From Trachelipus rathkii (Eukaryota; Arthropoda; Malacostraca; Isopoda; Trachelipodidae): DNA of 64,000 nucleotides. Below, piece after piece: positions 62,772 to 64,000 of the stretch. Positions within the stretch are counted from its first letter, which is position 1. Each line of letters starts with the position of its first letter. The stretch spans positions 1 through 64,000 of the forward strand of contig JABUQX010038774.1 in the NCBI GenBank assembly GCA_015478945.1. Reading direction: 5' to 3'. Under the pieces are notes generated by a model. That model was not told the origin of the DNA, ran no database searches, and saw only the letters and a program-made list of their open reading frames with translations. Position numbers and translations under genes: made by a program.

Positions 62772-63004
62772 GATTCTTTGTGTTATGTATGTGAGAATGT
62801 AAGAGAACTGGAATGTATACTAGACAGTAAAGGAGACACACGATAATGACAGGATGAACCGACGATGAAGGAATCAGAAACTTTTCGCAACAACACACGG
62901 AGCTAGAACCGGATAATACTTCGAAAAAGATAGAAAACCAAGAAAGTCAAAGAAAAAGTAAGGAAAAGGTAGCAAGGTAGTCAAGCAACTACGCTCTGCT
63001 ACCA
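62772..63004 (-). other. 5' leader and PBS (copy 3)
   Basis: PBS is the complement of 62992-63004. The leader matches copy 1, not the variant leader of copy 2. Confidence 0.85.
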
Positions 63005-63675
63005 ATTTTGTGTTGTAGAATTGTCGGGAATGTGAAAGTGAATGCAGATTTCAAGGGAGTAAAAGCAAGTGTAATTGTTTTACGGTAGTGACTTACAAAA
63101 GTTCTAACAATGGAAGAAAATCAGTTTCAATAACACGAGATCGTATAAGATTATTACTAAGATAGTGGCCCACAAAATAAAGCAAAAAAAAAACTTTTGT
63201 GCATGAACACTCACCGTCCTTTTCCACTCCAATGACCTTCGTCTGGCTTAACTGCTTAAACTTATTCTTATTTTCTTAATTTTATTCAGTGCTTCATTCG
63301 CATGCAAGCGTATAACATCAAGCTTAAGTGACCAAGGACAACAGAAAACAGTCTTCAAAGAATATAAAAGTTCCACTCCAACATTCAGACAGTAACATGA
63401 AAAAAAAATATATTCAAGGATTAATGCCACACAATCAAATGTTTTAGAGATATCATAAATCAGTAAAAGCAAAGCCAAGTGATTACCTTAATAAAGAAAT
63501 GTCTTTGATTTAACCTTGCAAAATTGTGCCAATAGACAAGAAAGACAGGTAAAGAAGTGTTGTTTTTTAAGTTTAATTAATTATTTCTCATTATACAAGG
63601 CATTACAAGTAATAAATATATTCAAATAGGATTACATTCATGTTTTATTAATAGATGTGCAACACATCAGAACCC
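63005..63675 (-). mobile_element. 5' LTR of copy 3, truncated
   Basis: Only the PBS-proximal ~670 bp are present. Homology ends at the (AT)n microsatellite near 63,676. 63,140-63,400 is indel-rich. Confidence 0.85.
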
Positions 63676-64000
63676 CAAACACTATATAGTATATATTTTA
63701 TATATAGCGCGGGGGTGAAGCGGACCACTTTAGGTATACTTGGTCTCCCGACTCTCCCTAATGCACTAGGTTTGGAATTTTTTTTTTTGAAATCACAGGA
63801 TATACTCAGTGAGATAGACAAAAAAAATATAATGTAATTCTAATAATAAAAGTTTTATTAAAAGTTTGAATAACGCCGAGTCAGCCTGACCGGGAGGGGT
63901 GAAGCGGACACCATTGAGGGGTGACTCGGACCCATCGTTTTAAATTCGTCTTTTAGTATTAATTTCAATTTTATTTTAATTTTACCTTAATATAATAATT
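63676..64000. repeat. GGTGAAYCGGACC-type repeat, third copy
   Basis: GGGGGTGAAGCGGACCACTTTAGG-type start (about 63,710-63,733), then AGGGGTGAAGCGGACACC (63,895) and GGGGTGACTCGGACCC (63,917). Related to 41,096-41,720 and 46,700-47,330. Continues past the window end. Confidence 0.6.

Larger units (their letters stand above)
23609..63675. repeat. ~40-kb imperfect inverted repeat centred at about 44,231
   Basis: Every landmark on the left has an inverted partner on the right with coordinate sum near 88,460: gag starts 25,706/62,771, frameshift signals 27,577/60,929, pol stops 33,101/55,449, host-pol junctions 37,158/51,347, LINE ends 40,371/48,035. Each arm is about 20 kb. It could be a real palindrome or a fold-back assembly artefact. 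Confidence 0.85.

Overview
Eukaryotic, AT-rich, intergenic, repeat-dominated DNA. Long (AT)n and (ATT)n microsatellites, hAT elements, Jockey/CR1-type LINE pieces and large Ty3/Gypsy-like elements suggest an invertebrate, most likely an arthropod and perhaps a decapod crustacean (inference only). I see no host single-copy gene, rRNA, tRNA or CRISPR array.

Layout. 1-9990 holds decayed repeats: a broken multi-fragment coding relic (about 1246-3321, minus), microsatellites, a 1.34-kb hAT-like transposon with matching target-site duplication (6021-7360), and a 5'-truncated LINE (7491-9400, minus). 9998-23608 is copy 1 (minus) of a roughly 13.5-kb LTR retrotransposon. 23609-37158 is copy 2 (plus), head-to-head with copy 1. 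37159-51346 is a 14-kb near-perfect-centred inverted repeat (centre about 44,231) whose arms each carry, from the outside in, a fragment of a second Gypsy lineage, a hAT transposase 3' end, a LINE 3' end inserted into that hAT, an unidentified repeat with GGTGAAYCGGACC-type ends, and a fold-back element. 51347-63675 is copy 3 (minus), the mirror image of copy 2, truncated inside its 5' LTR and joined to another copy of the GGTGAAYCGGACC repeat.

How the element works. Copy 1 is open throughout. It has about 1.86-kb LTRs, a tRNA-type primer binding site directly after the 5' LTR, Gag with four zinc knuckles, and Pol (protease, reverse transcriptase, RNase H, an OTU-like domain, DD35E integrase, long acidic tail) in the -1 frame. 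Pol is reached by an A_AAA_AAC slippery heptamer abutting the gag stop, with a perfect 9-bp hairpin 7 nt downstream. In the env position lies a third gene with an SGNH/GDSL-hydrolase-like domain. It appears to need splicing: a 22-codon exon joins in phase, across a 261-bp intron, to the main exon exactly at the nucleophile block. Copies 2 and 3 share a small gag deletion and are defective.

Caution. The very large palindrome, patches of dense indels alternating with near-identical sequence, and mismatched junctions may reflect long-read fold-back or unpolished assembly rather than, or as well as, real inverted duplication.
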